Source: Cellulomonas wangsupingiae
GTDB lineage: Bacteria; Actinomycetota; Actinomycetes; Actinomycetales; Cellulomonadaceae
Assembly (NCBI RefSeq): GCF_024508275.1
Contig: NZ_CP101989.1
Span: 3,968,001 to 4,032,000, forward strand
DNA length: 64,000 nt
Direction: 5' to 3'
A model generated the notes under the pieces. That model was not told the DNA's origin and searched no databases. It saw nothing but the letters and a program-made list of their open reading frames with translations. This document shows, piece after piece, positions 61,390-64,000 of this stretch. The translations under genes were made by a program, and so were the position numbers. Within the stretch, counting starts at the first letter, position 1; each line of letters starts with the position of its first letter.

Positions 61390-62112
61390 TCACCTCAGGT
61401 GCCGGTCGTGGAACCGGCACGAGTCCTCCAGCTCGAAGCGCGGCGTCGCCAGGTGCCCGCCCCGGTTCGCGTGCAGCGTCCTCTCGGTGCTGCCGAACGC
61501 GTCGAACAGGTCCAGGGCGTGCCGGCGGGGGTTCCCCTCGTCGTCCCACTGCAGCAGGAGCAGCAGCGGAGCCGTCACCCGCCGCGCCTCCTCGCGCTGG
61601 GCGCGGGGCACGTAGCCGCCGGCGTACAGGCACACGGCCGCGATCCGCGGCTCGACGGCGGCCAGCCGGATGCCGAGGGCCGCCCACCCGGAGTACCCGA
61701 CCGGGCCGGTGATCCCGGGCAGCGCGAGCAGGGCGTCCAGGGCGGTGCGCCAGTCCGGGGCGGCGGCCTCGACGAGCGGGCCGACGACCGACTCGAGGAG
61801 CTCGTCTGCCTGCTCCCCGGCCTGCACCGCCCGGCGCAGCTCGGCACGGGCCCGCTCGTCGGACGGGGACCGCGGCCGGTCCCCGCACCCCGCCGCGTCG
61901 ATGCTCGCCACCGCGTAGCCGTACTCCGCGGCGACGTACCGGGCGCGGGCCACCAGGCGGGCGTCGGTCCGGGGCAGGCCGTTGTTGTGCGCCATGAGGA
62001 TCAGCGGGGCGGGCATGAGCCGGGGCGTCCACAGCGTCCCGGGGATCTCGCCGACGACGAGCTCGCGTGCCAGGACGCCGTCGTCGAGGTGCTGCTCAGA
62101 GGTGAATCGCAT
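61390..62112 (-). CDS. Alpha/beta hydrolase, dienelactone-hydrolase-like
   Basis: 240 aa from ATG 62112 with GAGAGG 7 bases upstream. 'PLILMAHNNGLPRTDARLVA' is the oxyanion strand, 'VASIDAAGCGDRPRSPSDE' follows, and the elbow reads 'GPVGYSGWAALGIRLAAVEP' (G-Y-S-G-W). Late 'LLLLLQWDDEGNPRRHALDL' holds the acid and 'LHANRGGHLATPRFE' the His. Probably an esterase; the substrate is unknown. Confidence 0.85.
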   Translation of the reverse strand: MRFTSEQHLDDGVLARELVVGEIPGTLWTPRLMPAPLILMAHNNGLPRTDARLVARARYVAAEYGYAVASIDAAGCGDRPRSPSDERARAELRRAVQAGEQADELLESVVGPLVEAAAPDWRTALDALLALPGITGPVGYSGWAALGIRLAAVEPRIAAVCLYAGGYVPRAQREEARRVTAPLLLLLQWDDEGNPRRHALDLFDAFGSTERTLHANRGGHLATPRFELEDSCRFHDRHLR

Positions 62113-62416
62113 GGTCGTGCCTCTCGGGAGCCTGCGGAGGGCGGGGCTCCCGGACGACCTACCGTCCGACCGTGACGCCGGAGGGGAGCACCCCTGTCGA
62201 TCCTGCGTCCACGGGTACCACCTCCTCGTCGTCTCGCACGGCCCGACCACGCTAACCCCGCTCGACACGCACCACGACAGCTTTTTGGCGGGAGTGACGT
62301 TCCCGGTGGCGTGACGCGGACGGCCGGCGCGGCGCCGAACGGTTACGTTCCTGCGCCCGGCCGCGTCATCACGGTGACGGCCCGACGGGCTGAGGCCGAC
62401 CGAGGAGGAGCTGACC
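62113..62416. other. Divergent intergenic region
   Basis: 304 bases between the hydrolase and DoxX-like starts. It contains CGGTTACGTTCC at 62340-62351, matching the ArsR-upstream element in 11 of 12 positions, and an isolated T-run at 62282-62286. No gene is supported. Confidence 0.5.
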
Positions 62417-62803
62417 GTGGACACAGCACTGTGGGTCGTCGCCGGCGGGCTGGCGACGGCGTACCTCATCGGCGGACTGACCTTCCTCCTGATGCCCAAG
62501 GAGCGGTACCGCGCGCTGGCCGGCGCGAGCGGCCACTGGGTCGACGACTTCAGCGACGGTCAGATGAAGGTCATGGGGACCATCAAGGTCACCGGGGCGC
62601 TCGGTCTGGTCCTGCCGGCGCTCGTCGGCGTCGCCCCCGTGCTGGTGCCGCTGGCCGCGACGGGCCTGATGCTCTACATGGCCGGTGCGGGCACCACGCG
62701 GTTCCGCCGGAGCGAGTGGACGTTCCTCGTGGGCGACCTGGGCTTCCTGCTCCTGTTCGCCTTCGTGGCGTGGGGGCGGTTCGTGGCGCAGCCGCTCGCG
62801 TGA
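62417..62803 (+). CDS. DoxX-like membrane protein
   Basis: 128 aa from GTG 62417 with GAGGAG upstream. Four hydrophobic stretches: 'ALWVVAGGLATAYLIGGLTF', 'VMGTIKVTGALGLVLPALVG', 'VLVPLAATGLMLYMAGAGTT', 'LGFLLLFAFVAWGRFVAQPL'. The order and 'GTIKVTGALGLVLP' motif are those of the DoxX-like subfamily and resemble the DoxX protein at 38.9 kb. Function unknown; perhaps electrophile stress. Confidence 0.85.
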   Translation: MDTALWVVAGGLATAYLIGGLTFLLMPKERYRALAGASGHWVDDFSDGQMKVMGTIKVTGALGLVLPALVGVAPVLVPLAATGLMLYMAGAGTTRFRRSEWTFLVGDLGFLLLFAFVAWGRFVAQPLA

Positions 62804-62806
62804 GCC

Positions 62807-63688
62807 TCAGGTCGCGGGCGGGGGCTCCGGCAGGTCGATCTGCTCCAGTCGCGCGGGATCGAGGATCGAGACCATGTCGACGATCCGTTCGCCCACGACG
62901 GTGCACGCCATCAGCGCACGCGGTCGCCCGTTCGCGTCCCAGAGCACGAGCCCCGGCTCACCGTTGACGAGGACGGGGCGCCCCCTGAACACCGTCCCCC
63001 GCTGGGCAGCGGTCGCGACCGCGGTGGCGCCGATCTTCACGAGCACACCGCGCGCGGTGTGGCTGCGCAGCGTCACGTCGGGGTCGAGCACGCGGAGGAG
63101 CCCGTCGAAGTCCCCCGTCCGCGCCGCCGTCACGAAGGCGGCCACCACCGCACGGGCCTGCTGCCTGTCGGTCTGCTGCGGCGTGCCCCGCACCTTGCGG
63201 CGCGCGCGACTGGCGAGCATCTTCGTCGTGTCGGTGGACCTGCCGATGATCTGGCCGATCTGCTCGAACGGCACCGCGAACACGTCGTGGAGCACGAACG
63301 CCAACCGCTCGTCGGGCCGGAGGGTCTCGAGCACGATCAGGAGAGCCAGCCCGACCGAGTCGGCGAGGACCGCGTCGTCCTCGGGTGTCGGAGCGTCGTC
63401 CGCAACGACCTCCAGCCCGGCCAGCCACTCGTCGTGCGGGACTCCCGGGGCTGCTCTCCGCGAGCGCAGCATGTCGAGGCACACACGGCCGACGACGGTG
63501 GTGAGCCATGCCCCCAGGTTGTCGATCGAGCCCGGCTCCTGACGCGCGAGCCGGAGCCACGCCTCCTGGACGGCGTCCTCGGCGTCGGACCGCGACCCGA
63601 GGACGCGGTGCGCCAGCCTCAGGAGGCGTGCACGCTCGCCCTCGAACACCTGCGCCAGGGCGTCCGGCCCGAGGGCTGCTCCGGTCAT
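62807..63688 (-). CDS. SigJ-type ECF sigma factor with C-terminal SnoaL-like domain
   Basis: 293 aa from ATG 63688. Region 2 has 'LAHRVLGSRSDAEDAVQEAW' and 'WLTTVVGRVCLDMLRSRRAA'. Region 4 has 'FVLHDVFAVPFEQIGQIIGR' and 'DTTKMLASRARRKVRG'. From about 175 a SnoaL/NTF2-like domain replaces an anti-sigma partner ('VVAAFVTAARTGDFDGLLRV', 'VFRGRPVLVNGEPGLVLWDA'), as in the ECF41/SigJ group, where this domain modulates activity. The 3' end nearly abuts the convergent DoxX-like gene (3 bases). Confidence 0.94.
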   Translation of the reverse strand: MTGAALGPDALAQVFEGERARLLRLAHRVLGSRSDAEDAVQEAWLRLARQEPGSIDNLGAWLTTVVGRVCLDMLRSRRAAPGVPHDEWLAGLEVVADDAPTPEDDAVLADSVGLALLIVLETLRPDERLAFVLHDVFAVPFEQIGQIIGRSTDTTKMLASRARRKVRGTPQQTDRQQARAVVAAFVTAARTGDFDGLLRVLDPDVTLRSHTARGVLVKIGATAVATAAQRGTVFRGRPVLVNGEPGLVLWDANGRPRALMACTVVGERIVDMVSILDPARLEQIDLPEPPPAT

Positions 63689-63788
63689 GCTCCAAAGTGT
63701 CAGGTGGCACAGGCGTCCAGCAACCTCACCCCACGGAACCGTCCGTCCGCCCGGGCGGGACGTCGTGGCGGCTCCCGCTGTGACGACC

Positions 63789-64000
63789 TCAGGCGTACGG
63801 CGCCGTCGGTCCGCCGTACGGAGGAGCAGTCCCCTGCCCGGCCTGCGGCGCCGCCGCCCCGTGAGGGATGTGCGGCCGGGCGGGGCCGTGCGGCGTCGAC
63901 GCACACGGCTCAGGACCAGGACGTTGGCGAGGTGGAACGCGCCGAGCAGGAGTGCCACCGCCCCGAGCTTGGAGGCCAGCGCCTCGATGGCCTGCCGGGT
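63789..64000 (-). pseudogene. Frameshifted, truncated paralogue of the 59.5-kb membrane protein
   Basis: Entering from the right edge, one frame reads 'AIEALASKLGAVALLLGAFH' and 'LANVLVLSRVRRRR', matching the 59,499-59,939 protein almost residue for residue. Near 63,895-63,905 the matching frame changes, continuing with 'APPYGGPTAPYA' to a stop at 63,789, again like the paralogue's Pro/Tyr/Gly tail. Without the shift the first frame would run on into the SigJ gene. A one-base indel, real or error, is likely. Only part of the gene is in the window. Confidence 0.55.

Noticed and set aside
62807..64000. Apparent fusion of a membrane protein to the SigJ sigma factor in one long frame
   Set aside because: The other reading frame restores a stop and a tail matching the paralogue at 59.5 kb, and SigJ has its own ATG at 63,688; a frameshift explains it better.

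Overview
The window is 64 kb of very GC-rich DNA (roughly 73-75% G+C by eye) with many GTG starts, strong GGAGG-type ribosome binding sites and short ATGA/GTGA gene overlaps. Secreted xylanases and cellulases with family 2 carbohydrate-binding modules and Pro/Thr linkers, a GH51 arabinofuranosidase, LacI regulators and a deazaflavin (F420)-type oxidoreductase point to a cellulolytic actinobacterium of the Cellulomonas type. This is inferred from protein families; no rRNA, tRNA, phage, insertion sequence or CRISPR array was seen.

Layout. 1-3.2 kb: YceI protein, ECF sigma factor and zinc-finger anti-sigma factor, a GNAT enzyme and an unknown 352-aa protein, followed by a decayed, less GC-rich patch (3.2-3.7 kb). 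4.0-9.9 kb: alpha/beta hydrolase plus GH51 opposite a LacI regulator, then a ketosteroid-dehydrogenase-like flavoprotein opposite its TetR regulator with a perfect palindrome between them. 9.9-22.0 kb: a standalone protein resembling the ScoMcrA head domain, an ankyrin protein, and a tightly coupled five-gene cassette (DUF4132, MoxR AAA+ ATPase, DUF5682, VWA, SWIM zinc finger) matching the Escherichia coli yehI-yehL-yehM-yehP-yehQ set. 22.0-28.9 kb: a phosphoribosyltransferase-like protein, an F420-type oxidoreductase, a VapBC-type toxin-antitoxin pair, and a four-gene operon (PaaK-like ligase, tandem-barrel-like protein, GNAT, nitroreductase) of unknown product. 29.0 kb: a near-consensus parS site. 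29.1-39.3 kb: two HEAT-repeat proteins (one fused to a MerR domain), an SMP-30 lactonase, small membrane proteins with a TetR regulator, a TPR membrane protein with an unknown partner, CorA, and a quinone-oxidoreductase-like gene with DoxX.

39.3-56.9 kb is the secreted polysaccharide-degradation region: GH10-CBM2, CBM2-GH5-CBM_X2, a large GH10, and GH9 with two FN3 domains and CBM2, interspersed with housekeeping genes (RluA-type pseudouridine synthase, FAD oxidase, metallo-hydrolase, MFS, GNAT). Three of the four secreted glycosidase promoters carry a GAACGTTyrCs motif and the fourth a CelR-like box, so two LacI-type regulators probably split control. 57-64 kb: an Imm5-like protein, membrane proteins, NUDIX, an ArsR-SRPBCC-VOC operon opposite a membrane protein with two copies of a TGAACATGTTCA palindrome, a hydrolase, a DoxX-like protein, a SigJ-type ECF sigma factor and a frameshifted paralogue cut by the window end.

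The best candidate for an under-described system is the 11.6-22.0 kb YehI/L/M/P/Q-like cassette with its ankyrin and ScoMcrA-head-like neighbours, followed by the 24.2-28.9 kb PaaK-like operon.
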